This document shows positions 25,971 to 38,216 of a stretch of DNA of 64,000 nucleotides, in pieces (the stretch's first letter is position 1; the number at the start of each line of letters is the position of its first letter). Made by a program: the position numbers and the translations under genes. Below the pieces are notes generated by a model. The model made no database searches. It was not told the origin of the DNA and worked only from the letters and a program-made list of their open reading frames with translations. The stretch lies in NCBI GenBank assembly GCA_026724425.1, contig JAIUCV010000005.1:38971784-39035783 (forward strand). The letters run 5' to 3'. Origin of the DNA: Erythrophleum ivorense (taxonomy: Eukaryota; Streptophyta; Magnoliopsida; Fabales; Fabaceae).

Positions 25971-26644
25971 AATCAAAGGCATTAATCAAAGCATCATTTT
26001 AATACATAAGTAAAGTATCAAGATACCATGCATGTGAATGCTTACTAGAAATATATTTCATGACTTGAAACATACATATACACATTTAAGACAAGAAAAA
26101 CACTCAAGCATTCATGAAAGATGGAGGAGAGAGCTACCTTGTTATCTATGCAAGCTTTACTTTGCCTTACTCCTTCCCTTTTTCGGTTCCACAAGAACAC
26201 TGAAGTGGGGTTGGTTTCCTTGACCTAAACATCATGAATAACATTCAATTATATTCTTGAAGCCAGCCAAAGCATTCAATTTGCTCTTAAGAACATACTT
26301 GGTTCCATAAGTCACATAATGATTCCATAAATGGCCTATTGAAGCAACCTTTATAATTCAAGTTCTTGGCTCCATTCTCTTCTCATATCTAGGCTACTTG
26401 ACCTCATTTAAGGTCTTTGGAGCCATTACACATTCATTTACAAAAACTTAGACACGAGTTGCTTCATAAGGTCATATTATGGAAGCCATTGCCTCATCTC
26501 CCAATCCATGGCTTCTAAATTTCCCCCAAGGGTTCCTCCCACCTTCTACCATTATAAGAAGTTTGAAACCAAGGTTAGGACAAATTAAAATACTTCTTAA
26601 CCTATTCAAGCAGCCTAGGCCGAGACATGAACGGGAAGAAGAGT

Positions 26645-26860
26645 TCATGGACTTCTTGATTTTTTCTTGATGAGAGACACACTTGGGAGGCTTCCTAGAG
26701 GTCTTTGGAGCTCAATCAAATACTCACACATGCAAGGGAACTCATATATCAAATTAGTTTTTACAAGGTATTCAAGAGCTTTACACTTTTCTAACTTGAA
26801 ATTACTTGGTTTTGCTTGCAATTTCTTGGCATATTCCAAATTCCCACACTCTAATTTCAT
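26645..26860 (-). other. LTR leader reading frame (copy in D 5' LTR)
   Basis: This frame has 71 codons and a real ATG. Pieces 'GNLEYAKKLQAKP', 'LIYEFP' and 'LGSLPSVSLIKKK' align without gaps to the frame in A1 at 8891-9130. The other LTR of element D has the same frame with one CAA-to-TAA stop. Confidence 0.4.
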
Positions 26861-27866
26861 TGTTTCTTATTAGTTCTAGGTCAGAACTTTCCTCCCCTAG
26901 ATGGTTCAGTTTTTAGGCGTTACACACACAAGGAAGAGCAAGAAGGAAGAAGCAACAAAAAGCAAGAAATTACCTTAGGTTCAACCTTCTTTCAAGAGTG
27001 TTTCTTCTTGCCTTAGCTTCCTCTTTGAATTTCTAACTTTTCCCCTCTAGTTCAAGGCCAAAATAGAATCATTTCACTCACTAAGAACATGGAAAGATGA
27101 AGCAAAGAAAGGAGAGGAAGGCTTCAAGAAGAAAGACTATAGAAATTCTTAAATTTTCCTACCTTTTGTTAGCCTTTTCTTCCTCCTCTTGAGCTCTCTT
27201 AGTGCGTCTCTCTCTGTTGGTCTTATGCTCTATTTTGGGCAGCAAGAAGGTCTATTAATCAGAGGCCAAAAGAAAACATGCTTTAAGAAGGTGAAGAGTC
27301 CATTTTATGCACTTTTCTATTTTGCATTTTATTCCTTATTCTTTGTTCTTATCATTTTGGCTCAAATCAACTCCTTTTTGAAATCTGTCTTTTTCATCAT
27401 ATTCCTTAGGCTTTTAATCATAAGAATTGCCTTTGGAATCACTCAAAAAGGATCTAAAACCATTCTGAACTGTTCAGTCAAAGTTTTGGTCAACTGACGG
27501 CCAAAATCGCTCATCGGAGGAATTTCAACTATTTTAGGGGTCTCCATAGTTTTTAGGGCCTCTAAGAATCCTAAAAAGCTTAAATTTTCTGTTTAAAAAG
27601 ATCTCTTGTGAGTTTTCCAAATTTTCCAAAAATTACAAAAATGCCCTTACTTTCTTTGACATATTTTCTGAGTTCTTTTGGCTCTGGTTTTTAGCATTTT
27701 AAACTTCAAATCCTCATTTTATAATATTTAAAATTTTATTGTAATTTTGACTACAAATCCTTCTATTTCGGGGACTTCCTTTTATATCTAACCTATTTCT
27801 GACGTTTACGGAGAAACTGAACATCGCATTTCTCACTTTTGCGGAGGGATCGAATGTTACAAACAC

Positions 27867-28686
27867 ACAATCAAATTAAACTTTAACTCTAAACTACTAA
27901 TTTTTACCACCTAAGACTAAGACTTAACTGATCTTAACTTCTTAAATCATATAAAATAACTTAATTTTAAAGAGTTATCACACAGCCTAAGGGGTAACTA
28001 AGTAGTACGTATAAGCATCTCACTTAATTTAATTTCCTCCAATACTAACTAATCGATCCACGTGTGTTGACCTCTATTGGCTAGGGTTCAAGCTAAAGTG
28101 TTCCAAGGGCTAACAATTATTATTGTTAGCCATGATGTTTTGAAACAAAGTTCCTCCTAATGGAAAGCAATTAAGTACAATTATAATTATATAATTATAG
28201 TGTTTAAATATAGGAAAAGAATTTAAATATGAGACATAATCAGTAAACCCTTTAGGCCATCTAATTTTTCATCTAGTTTCATTTCCAATAACATACAAAG
28301 TACTCTTGCAATGGCAAATCATATCACAATTTAAATAGAATTTCCATCAATAGACTACCATTTGAAGACCATAAATGGCTTAATAATGTAAAACATGTAA
28401 GTAGTTAAAACCTACTTAAATAATTTGAGCTATTCAATAGTGCATGGAAATAATTCATTCTCAAGACCAATTCTTTAATAAACATTCGATTGAGACCAAA
28501 TTCCATTTTGAATTCAATAATTCTTAGTGTAGAGAATCTATTAAAACTTGTACTGTCGGGATACTTAGTTCAAAAATAATAATTTGATGTATAAAGGAAA
28601 TTAAGTAAAAGCTAGGAACATACATGAAATAGATAGTTAGGGAAATATTTTGAAAAAATTAAAAAAAATCATTATGATGATATTAT
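27867..28686. other. AT-rich stretch between D and C1, no gene
   Basis: No coding frame or complete repeat is recognised. It may continue the TGTCATGATCC-type sequence interrupted by element D, but I cannot prove it. Confidence 0.4.
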
Positions 28687-28691
28687 CTACT

Positions 28692-31600
28692 TGTCATACC
28701 ATACCTTAATAGCATTTAATTTACATTTCAATATGCTTAAAACATCAATTTCCATAGTTTCAATACTTTTAGCAATAGAAATAATCGACATTAAAGGTGC
28801 AATTACTTTAACTTAGCTTAGATGCACCATTTCAACTTACCAATTTCAAGATTCATCCTTAAGACATTTGCTCAACCAGAAACATCACAAAAGAAGCAAG
28901 AAATTTCGGGTTTAGACCATATATTACAAACTAACATTATAACATCATTTTCTATGGTTTCATAATTTTGCCACTAATTTCAAAAATTTATATCTTGAGA
29001 TAGAGAGCTCCAAATAGTACAAATGAGAACTTTTAGGAAAGCTCATGATATAAAATAAATGTTGTAAAAATTTTAGATAAAAAAAAATTTTTAAGCCATG
29101 AAAATCTAATAGAATAGTACCATTGTTAGAATTTCATGCATGTGCAGACATGAAAATTTGGACAAACATAACTTGAGCTACACAATTCCAAATTGAGTGA
29201 TCTCAGCGACTATGGAAAGCTTATAATGCCAACCATATGTCTATAAAATTTCATGAGTATTGAAGTTCATTTGGCCCCTTAAATACATAAAAACCTAGAA
29301 TTGACCAAATAAATAATGTACAGGTAAATCTGCATTTTTCAGCCAAATTTGAAAACGTATAAGAAATTTTATAAAGTTCTAAAAATTGTGTTCTTTGGCT
29401 CTAAAAGCTCTTAATGAGATCTAAATATTTGTCAAATTTCACGTCAAGATTCATTTATTTGTTCTAGTTTTGGTTCAAGGGTAAGTTATGGCTCAAATTA
29501 GCATCAAAGTAGCACTAAATGGTCCAAAATGAATGTTCTTAGTGCAAGTGACCATTTGAGCACATCCAAAATATTAATTACAGCATATATAGCTATCTCA
29601 TAATGTCTCAAACATCATAAAATTCAAAATTACTCCTTTACTTGGCCTTATACACACACTTCCCTTGCCACACACATACCCAAATCACATGTTCTTACAT
29701 TTCAACAACTATAGTTGTCATTTACAACATAATCTTATACTTTTACATATATTGGAGCTTTTACATTACAAAAATATTAATTACAAATTCTCAATGACAA
29801 TATAATGCATAAAAATTGAAACTATTGTCAAAGTTACATAATTCATGCTTGTTAGCTCCCATCCTTAGCTCTTAAGATTTCCCAAGACATAGTTAGAGAT
29901 AATATAAGGGAGAGTGAGATTTAATGAATACCAATAGCTCAATTACCCTTCAAGTACACTTATATGGCATGTTATTATGTCAAAGAAGGTAAACATGCAT
30001 CATTAGCAATCAAGTATGAAATATAATCATATTTATGAAACTAAATGGATCCATAAAAATCAAAATCAAGTTCTAGGGATTTTTGGTCTAGCCTCACCTA
30101 ATTATTTGAGACTTTTAACTTAGCTTCACTCATTCCATGAGATTTTTAGCCTTGTCTCACCTTTATTTAGAGACTTTTGACTTCACCTCATCCAAATCAA
30201 AGGACTTTTAGCACAACCTCACCCATTAAGAGCCATTTACATTCCATAAGCATTCTAAGAAACATAATAATATCAAATCATCAAACTAATGGCCATAGGC
30301 ATAATTCCTGGTTCAAACATATATACAAACAATCAATGACAATTAAACATCTAAGATAAACACACAAGAATGGATGAAGAGCTACCTCTCTTAAGAATGC
30401 ACAAAGTTCTTCCTTAGTTTCTTAGTCCTTCTTCTCGACCTCACACACACACTTGGGAGAGACTTGACTTGCTTGGCCTAGACACATCAAACAAGACACA
30501 AACATATCAATGGAACCATCTCTATCTTTACAAAAGCCTTATATAAGCTACTTCTTAAGAGCTACCTCTCTTAAGAATGCATAAAGTTCTTCCTTGGTTT
30601 CCTAGTCCTTCTTCTTGGCCTCACACACACACTTGGGAGAGACTTGACTTGCTTGGCCTATACACAAACACATCAATAGAACCATCTCTATCTTTACACA
30701 AGCTTTATATAAGATACTTCTAGTTTTAGACTTCCATATGGCTCCATATTGTAGCATAATGAAGCAACTCGTATAGTTCATTATCTTAGCTCTAATTTCT
30801 CTCTCAATATAAGTCATATGACTCCATTTAAATTCATTAGATTCATTACAAACTCAAATCAAGAGGCCTAATACCAAGTTACTTCTTTATGCATAATAGA
30901 ACCCTAAACTTTCAACTTTCAAAATATGGTTTCTAAATTCAAACTAATGGTTCCTTTGCTATTATAATTCATATCTAGACCATTTCTATCTTTAGAATTA
31001 AAGAAAACTCTCCCTAGGTACAACATACACTCCTTGGCTGAGACATGCACCAAGATTGCCACCCATGGACTTTTACTATATTTTCTTAAGGGAAATGGCA
31101 TTCATGAAGCTTCATGGGTCTCTTATAAACTCAATTATACTCTTACATAAGCTAAATTATCATTAAAAAGTTTCATAAATCCCTAGGTGTAATCAAAACC
31201 CTAATTTCCATAACTTACTACCAAATGCTTCTTTTTGAGTTCTATTTGTTCCATATGATTCTCCATGCTTCAAAACCAATTTCTATCAAGTTTGGACCAA
31301 AATCAAACTCCCTACATGGTACCCTAATTTTGGCCAAGATGGAGAACTCCATGGAAAAACCAAGAAAGCAAGTTATTCAAGATGAAACTTAGCTTGTTTG
31401 CTTCTTTGTTAAATGGCGTTTCTTAAGCTTCCAAAGTTTTCTCTAAACTCTTCCTTCCCTCTACTGGACTAGCCACAAATCATCACCATTCAGAGCTTTA
31501 AAACCATGAAAAGAGAAAGGAGAAGAACTTTAGTAAAGGGAAGAGCATAAAAAAGAAGCAAAATCTTAACCTTTTTGGCTTTGTTTCTCCTCCCTTTTTT

Positions 31601-32243
31601 GCCTCTTTGATGTTCCACTTAAGCTTGGTTTTGGTTCTATTCTAAGACAGATTAGAGTCAGTGGTAATGAGAGAAAGAGGTGGTGTGCTAATATAAGAAG
31701 GGAGGAAGGCATATTATAACAATTCCTAAAATTCTAAATATCTCTTTAAATTTTAGTTTCTCTGTCTGAGCTCATTGTAAATCCTTTTTAAAACCATATT
31801 TTTTATCATAAAATTTAAGTCCTCTAATTTATAAAATACCTTTGGTTTCAAATTAATTAGATTTAGAGCAACCCAGAATGGTTTGGTTAAAGTTTCAGTC
31901 AATTAATGACCTAAAACATACATCAGAGAGGTTTTAACTATTTTAAGGGTTTCTATAATTTTTAGGGCCTTTGAGAACCTTAAAAAATTCAAATTTTCCA
32001 TCTAAAGCTTCCTCCTTTGAGTTTTCAAAAAGTTATCCAAAATTATAATTTTGCCACCACATTATTCCTTTAATTTGTTTAGTTATTTTGGCTTTAATTT
32101 TGGTCTAGCTTTGGGCTCTTATCCACAGTTTTAGATGTTCTAATTATTGTTATGATTTCAATTAACCTTAATTTGCATTGCTTTAGAGTGATTCTATCTC
32201 ATTTATTGGTTTCGGTTTAGTTTTTGGAAAACCAGTTATTACA
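28692..32243 (-). mobile_element. Solo LTR, subfamily C (C1)
   Basis: It runs from TGTCATACC at 28692 to TTATTACA at 32243 (3,552 bp) with a perfect target duplication CTACT at 28687-28691 and 32244-32248. It has the family minisatellite (about 30071-30235) and a decayed hairpin (about 29915). A tandem copy of about 180 bases inside it (around 30375-30510 and 30555-30670, both with 'cacacacacttggg') is private to this copy. Confidence 0.8.
30071..30235 (-). repeat. LTR minisatellite, C1
   Basis: Five to six units of 30-31 bp with 'gacttttgg'- and 'cctcaccc'-like cores. Confidence 0.75.
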
Positions 32244-32248
32244 CTACT

Positions 32249-32799
32249 CATAGACAATGCTAAGGCCATCATGGTTTTCTTTTCGACAAGATTAAAGCTA
32301 AACCCTAATTGCAAGGTATCCTCAAAGTTCCCTATAAGCCTAACTAATATATAATCAACACTTTAATGTCTTAGTTGACAACTAATATTTTCAATTTAGC
32401 TAATTTCACTCTTTAATACATAAAGCCCTAATTATAGCTCATGCTCTATACTTTTATTACAATACCCATAACCTAGGTTATTTTTTTGTTTGATTGTTTA
32501 ATCAAATATCAAGCATAGAAATTTCCTTAGAAAGAAAAATAGTACAACTAGGAAATATAGGTCTTACATTTGGTAACCCAATTTGGGTCTTTAAGAACAT
32601 AAGGAAAAATCTTATATTAAGGAGCTCGCTCAGAGGTAGCACTGTTATAAGGGAGAAAGGAGCTAAAGGCACAAGTAACCAAATAAGGTTAGTGCCATAC
32701 CATAATATATTATCACATAATTTTCCTGGAAGAATACCATATGTCATATTCATATTCCTAGATTTCTCTATGAGTCCCTATTCATAGATCTTCATATAG
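32249..32799. other. Unassigned stretch left of the pol relic
   Basis: No integrase motif can be read on the minus strand where it would be expected. Overlapping open stretches at 32494-32787 (plus) and 32502-32753 (minus) show no recognisable family. The left boundary of element C must lie in or near this stretch but is not visible. Confidence 0.4.
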
Positions 32800-34020
32800 G
32801 TTGTCTATATATAAACACTCTACTCAAAATATTGGCCATCCCATTAGCCTTACTTGGATGGTATTTCTTCTAGAATCCATCCATATTTTTGGTTTCACAT
32901 TTAATCATTTAACTTTCTCTGATCAAATAGGTATTTTAGACTTTTGTGATCATTATATATCCCCACTATCACTATACAAGTAATATCTCCAGGTTTAAGG
33001 GCAACGACCACTATAGCCAACTCTAAACATATATGGGATATTTCTTTGCGTGTGGCCTCGACTATCCAGAGGCATTTATCATCATTCTACCCTTTGTTTA
33101 TCAATACACATCCTAACCCTTTCCATAATTATCACTATAAACCACACAGTTTATTAGAGTTAGGTATATCAAGTACAATCTACATAGGGGTAATGGTCAC
33201 ATGGAGTTTCAACTCTTAGAAACTCCTCTTACATCTATCATCCCACATAAATGGAATCTCTTTCCTAGTTAGTTTCGCCAGTGGTAGAGCTATCTAAAAA
33301 AAATCCCTATATAATCTTTTATCACACCCTATCAAACCTAGAAACTTCTAACTTTTGTGATGGTTTAGACCTGTACCACTGCAACATGGTCTTAACTTTA
33401 TAGGGATTAACCACAACTCCCACCTATGACAACATATGACCTAAAACCTCACTTGACAAAACTCACATTCACTAAGTTTAACATATTATCTCATGTTTCT
33501 TAAGGTCTCAAGGACTATTTTTAGATACCTCTCATGTCCCTCAATTACCATGGAGTATACCAAAATATCATTAACAGGGATCACCACAAAATTTTACTCA
33601 AATATAGTTTGAATATTCTATCCATACCGTCCATAAAATAGTAAAAGTATCAATCAAGCTAGATGACATGACTAGGAACTTATAACATCTAGATCAAATT
33701 TTAAAGTCTATTTTTAGAATAACTTCAATTCTCATCCTTGATTGATAATGCCCAGATCAAAAATCTATCTTAGAAAATACTAATGCCCTTTACTAATTGA
33801 TTCAAAGATCATCAATTTTAGAGAGGATACATGTTTTTAATGGTAACCTTGCTAAATTCTTTATAATTTATACACAATCTTAGGCTACCATTTCCCTAGA
33901 TGACACACTAGGGTATATGTACCCTTTCACTATCTATTTTCTTAATTCACCTTTTTAGCTTTGCCAACTCAGTGGAAAATAACATATAAGGAGCTTTAGA
34001 ACCAATTCAGATCCAAGCAT
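32800..34020 (-). pseudogene. pol: Ty3/Gypsy pol relic: reverse transcriptase and RNase H
   Basis: A decayed pol reads on the minus strand across several frames. In order: an 'STELAKLK'-like segment near 33960-34000; 'KVTIKNMYPL' near 33830; 'FSKIDF' just after it; the catalytic box as 'VNDILVYS' at 33552-33575; 'FLGL' at 33330-33345; RNase H pieces 'KGLGCVLI' near 33100-33123 and 'DHKSLKY' at 32931-32951; and a 'KANGMANILSR' end near 32820. These are the conserved landmarks of plant chromovirus pol in the right order. Many stops and frameshifts are present, and the first Asp of the reverse transcriptase Asp-Asp pair is Asn, so it is dead. Gag and protease are missing: the reverse transcriptase begins only about 50-150 bases from the primer site. 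Integrase was not found. Confidence 0.85.
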
Positions 34021-34060
34021 AATCTCATTAAGGAACTCTATCTTTCTCTGGATTGAAACC

Positions 34061-34076
34061 AAGCTCTGTTACTAAC
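34061..34076 (-). promoter_or_regulatory. Primer binding site relic of element C
   Basis: On the minus strand 'ttagtaacagagctt' lies next to the LTR end at 34080. It resembles the initiator-Met-tRNA primer site. It also shows that 34080 is the inner edge of a 5' LTR, not of a solo LTR. Confidence 0.65.
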
Positions 34077-35147
34077 AAATGTCATACCATAATATATAAT
34101 CACATAATTTGCATGTCCATGCACTTATAACATCCATTTTCATACTTTCAACACTGTTAATAGCAGAATTAACTGACATTAAAGGTGCAATTATTTCATT
34201 TTAGCTTTATGCACCATTTCAACCTACCAATCTCAAAATCCATCCTTAGTATACTTGTTCAATCAAAAACATCACAAAAAGAGCAAGGAATTTAGGTTCA
34301 AACCATGTATTAACAAACCTGCACCATAACATCATTTTTCATGGTTTTATAATTTTGTCATAATCTTCAAATTTTCATATCTTGAACTAGAGAACTTTAA
34401 ATCATACAAATTAGGACTTTATGAAAAGCCCAGGACATGAACTATTTGCTATAAAAATTCTAAATCAAAACAAATCCCTTTGGGCCATGAAAATCTAATG
34501 GAATAGTAACACTATTAGATTTTCATGCATATGAAGACTTGAAACTTTGGACAAGCATATCTTGAGTTACTGTAACATTCGGTCCCTCCGTAAACATGAT
34601 AAACATAATGTTTAATTTCTCTGTAAATGCATGAAATGCACTGAATATAAAAAGGAAGTCTCATAGAGAGAATGATTTAAGGTCAAATAAAAGTAGAAAA
34701 AATAAATAAATAATAAAAAATGACGATTCAAGGTCTGAGATGTCTGAAAACTAGAGCCAGAGTAGTTTAATTAAATTGCTGAAAGCATAACGACATTTTC
34801 GTAATTTCAAGCACTTTTTAGAAAACACTAAAGAGGGATTTTTAAATAGAAAATTTGAGTTGCCCGAGGTTCTCAAAGGCCCTAAAAATCATAGGAATCC
34901 CTGGAATGGTTAAAACCCCTTCTGGTGTATGTTTTCTAATGATGGTTGACCTAAAATTTGACCAGTTCATTCGAAAGGTTTTAGATCCAAATTGAGTGAT
35001 CCTAAAGGCATTTTATAAGGTTGAGGATCTAAATTTTGTGATGAAAAAGATGGTTCTAAAAAAGGAGCTAAAATGAATTGAAAACGAAGATGCCAAGTAT
35101 ACGAGACATAAATGGATTTTTTTAGAACAATTTTAATCCCTTCTTAC

Positions 35148-35154
35148 TTTATAT
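35148..35154 (+). promoter_or_regulatory. Putative LTR TATA box, A 5' LTR
   Basis: 'TTTATAT' lies about 577 bases into the LTR and is followed by a C/T-rich stretch. The 3' LTR copy has the same word at nearly the same offset. It would place U3 at about 0.6 kb. Confidence 0.5.
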
Positions 35155-36119
35155 GGTGGGTCCCTTTCTCTCCTCCATTTAGCCAACCTTACTTCTACCT
35201 AAGACGAGGGGAGAGACTAGCAAGAAAAAGTGTGGGTAACATCATAATGCAAAGAAATCCAAGAGAGACAAGTGAAATTCAAGATAGGAAACCTAGGGAT
35301 TCAAGAATGTATTGTAAAATCTGGTTTGATTCAAGAATTCTCTAGCCTATGTGAGTATATCTGAGTTCCTAAGACCCCTAGGAAGCCTCCCAAATGCCTC
35401 TTCCATTAAGAAAAAATTAGAAACTCCATGGACTTCTTCCTTGAGGGGTGTCTCGACCTAGGCTAGAAGAAGCACCAAGGGAGTGTTTTCATTTTTTCCA
35501 AGCTTAGTTTTGCATCATATATGATGGTAGAGTATGAGAGGAAGCCTTGAAAAAATTTTAGAAGTCATGCATAATGAGATAGAGCTAAAGGTTCCATATT
35601 GTAGCATAATGAAAGAACACATAGGTGGGCTCCTTAAAATAAATAGGTGATGGCTCCAAGGAGTCTAAATGGAGTCAAGAGTCATAGATTAAGGGAGAGA
35701 ATGGAACCAAGATCATGAATTTCTAAGGTTGCTTCATTAGGTGCTTTATGGAACCATAATTGAATCATATGAACAATCTAGTTCTCCTACTGTGTATATA
35801 GCTTTAGTAATTATTTCAAGAGTGTGATTAGATCCCATTTGATGTGTTTAGGCCAAATGAATCAAGTTCTACCTCCTTATGAGTGTTTGGCCAAGGGACA
35901 GGAAGAATTTCCAAGAAAGAAAGTATGTTTTTACATTTAAGGTAACTCTCTCTCCTTTCTCTCATGCATCTTTGGATGTTTTCTTGTCTTTGAATGTGTA
36001 TGTGTATGTTTAAGCTATGCAAAAGGTTTTAAGCAAGTATTATATGTCATGGTACCATGATGCTTTACTTGTGTGTTTAGATGATGCTTTTATGAATGTG
36101 CTTAGCTTGCTTGAGCTTA

Positions 36120-36255
36120 GTGAAGCCAAAAGTCTCTAAGGTTGGGTGAGACAAAGTCAAAAGTCTCTAGAAAGAGTGAGACTTAGTCCAAAGTCCCTTG
36201 AAAGTGGGTGAGACAAGTCCAAAAGTCCCAAAAAGAATGGGTGAGGCTAAACCAT
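36120..36255 (+). repeat. LTR minisatellite, A 5' LTR
   Basis: About four units of 30-31 bp with 'ccaaaagtctc' and 'gggtgaga'. The conserved hairpin follows at about 36396-36425. Confidence 0.8.
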
Positions 36256-37669
36256 GGTCTTGGCAAGCTTATGCATGATAAGTATGTATTCTTGAATGTG
36301 AAAAAGGTCTTATGTATATCTATGAATTTTAAGATAGCTATGCATGCATTTCTAGACTTAAATTTGCATCCAACATGTATGTTTGAAAGGATGAAGAGCT
36401 ATTGGGATTCCTAGAATCTCACTCTTCCCTCCCCATTTCCTAATATGCCTAGGTGGATCAAGTAAGCAAGGAAATGGGAGCTACCACACTTGAAAGTAAG
36501 GAGATTGACAATGGAGTTGATATTTATTCACTTTGTAAACATAGCATTGTTAAATGATGTATTTCCATGATGTATATAATGTATAAGCTCTTGAACATGT
36601 GTAATTATATAGATATGAGATGTATATATGGGAATTGGAAGCAAATGAATGATATGGTATGTTCTTGACATTGTATGGCAAGAATGCACATGTATGCTCT
36701 TTATGTATACCATCAAGTAGGAGAGTGTGTTTTGAGACCTGGGTTTTTGGACCCTTTGGAAAAGTTTAGTAGGCCATTTTTATGCTTTGCCAGATGCCCA
36801 AGTCAGCCTAGGAAGTGTTAGAGGGGAATTGGTACCATTTTGACTATTAAGAGACCAAAAAGTGCCATTTTGCAACCCTATGCACAATCTAACTAAATAG
36901 ACGAATTTTTTGAAGAAATTAGGCATGCATATAGATATCATCTAGATATTTTTGGGAAGCTAAATACCCGATTATTTAGAGCTTTAGAGAATAAATTATG
37001 AATTTTCAAACTTGCCAAAAAGTTGCTGAACTGATATGGTTAATTTCTTCTCCTACATCATTTGAGGGGCAAATGGTGTCCAACACTTATGAAATTTTAT
37101 AAGTATAAAATATACATAATAATCCTTCTATAGCCACTAAGATCATCTCATTTGGATGTCTGAGTAGGGAGATATGGATTTTTGAAATTTGGAGTTAGTA
37201 CCAGTAATATAGCAATACATTTGGTATTATTCCATCAATTTCTAGTAGCTAAACCTTCCTATTTTGGTCTAAATTATTTTTAGCCCAAATATAACATCTG
37301 TATATTTCCAAAATGATATAGTGTGCTTGATTTCAAAATTTTTAAAATTAGTTATGATTTTCCAAAGTTGGCACCAGAAATTTGGTAGCAAAACTTGAGA
37401 TTGAACATGTAAATTTTATGTATGAATTCTATAGACTCAGGATTCTTGTGCAATTTTGTGATGTTTTTGAGTTGTATGAATGTATTTTAATTGGAAATTG
37501 ATATGGGTGAACTCATATGGGCCATGGGATGCAAGATGAAAGTTTTTAATTTTACGTAACACAAGAAATGGCATTATTTTAAATGGATTTTCTTTGTTCT
37601 CAAATGAAATTAAGCATATGTATGTCCATAGATGATCTAGAGAGGCTAGAATTATATGGTGTTACATTT

Positions 37670-37682
37670 TTAGTATCAGAGA
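37670..37682 (+). promoter_or_regulatory. Primer binding site of element A
   Basis: 'ttagtatcagaga' lies three bases inside the 5' LTR and matches the plant initiator-Met-tRNA primer site with little change. Confidence 0.8.
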
Positions 37683-38018
37683 AAAGTTCCAGGCCTTCTA
37701 AGACTAGATATGGCTTGAGGATATGGCGATAAGGCTATGTAAAAGCTTGTATAGTTGTGTAAAGCCTTGTATGAGACATTTTAGGTGTGTGAAAGTGGCT
37801 TATGGTTATGTTCATGTTAATTGTGATGTGGAATGGTCTTGAGTAGGTGGTAAGCCGTAGGTGAGGTTGGCCTTTATAGTTTTTAGAGCAAAGTTAAGTG
37901 ATCAAACAACTAGAGAGCTTTATAAGTTATAGTAGCTCGTTGAGATCGGTGGCAAGCTTTATGTATTAGCATCAAGAGATGATTTTGTAGTTGTTAGATA
38001 GGCTTGCTTAGAGAGATT

Positions 38019-38216
38019 ATGAGAGGCCTAATGTCTTTGATTACCACACTCAGACCGTTCAAGGATGTCCTACCCGATGCAAGGTCAAGCAATGAGGCAA
38101 CACAATATGTGGTGAAACTGCTACTGCACAGAGTAAGTGTTGAGGGAGTTATCCCCCTAGCCATGACACCTAGATATTATGATGAAGTGAAGAGCCTAGA
38201 AAGCTGTTTCCCTTAA
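38019..38216 (+). other. Short frame at the gag position of element A
   Basis: This 65-codon frame starts from an ATG shared with element D and lies about 350 bases inside the LTR. Words 'VKLLLHRV' and 'FKDVLPDAR' match the D frame at 23653-23847. It is too short and too featureless to call gag. Many differences between the copies change amino acids, which argues against strong constraint. Confidence 0.35.

Larger units (their letters stand above)
15895..27861 (-). mobile_element. Complete LARD-like LTR retrotransposon, element D
   Basis: Two LTRs in the same orientation (15895-19551 and 24178-27861) enclose an interior of 4,626 bp. Flanks are AATAC (15890-15894) and AACAC (27862-27866), a 5-bp target duplication with one transition. 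On the minus strand the order is 5' LTR (right), primer site 24161-24173, interior, purine tract 19557-19566, 3' LTR (left). The interior has stops in all frames and no gag, protease, reverse transcriptase or integrase that I can recognise. Interior length and sequence parallel element A. Counted by hand, the first 245 bases of the two LTRs differ at about 9% of sites, so the insertion is not recent. Known biology: long LTRs with a non-coding but replication-competent interior define LARD elements mobilised by autonomous relatives. Confidence 0.85.
24178..27861 (-). repeat. 5' LTR of element D
   Basis: It is 3,684 bp and reads on the plus strand from TATAACACC to GAATGTTACA. The minisatellite is at about 25797-25970 and the hairpin near 25627-25660. 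A TATA-like 'cataaaatgg' (minus strand, about 27300-27311) lies about 555 bases from the upstream end, at the same offset as in other copies. Confidence 0.85.
34571..37666 (+). repeat. 5' LTR of element A
   Basis: It is 3,096 bp, from TGTAACATTCGG to TATGGTGTTACA. It is shorter than the rejoined 3' LTR (about 3.48 kb), mainly because of a deletion of roughly 340 bases near 35228 corresponding to about 53715-54055 of the 3' LTR. The leader reading frame is also shifted here by a 2-base loss. Confidence 0.85.
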
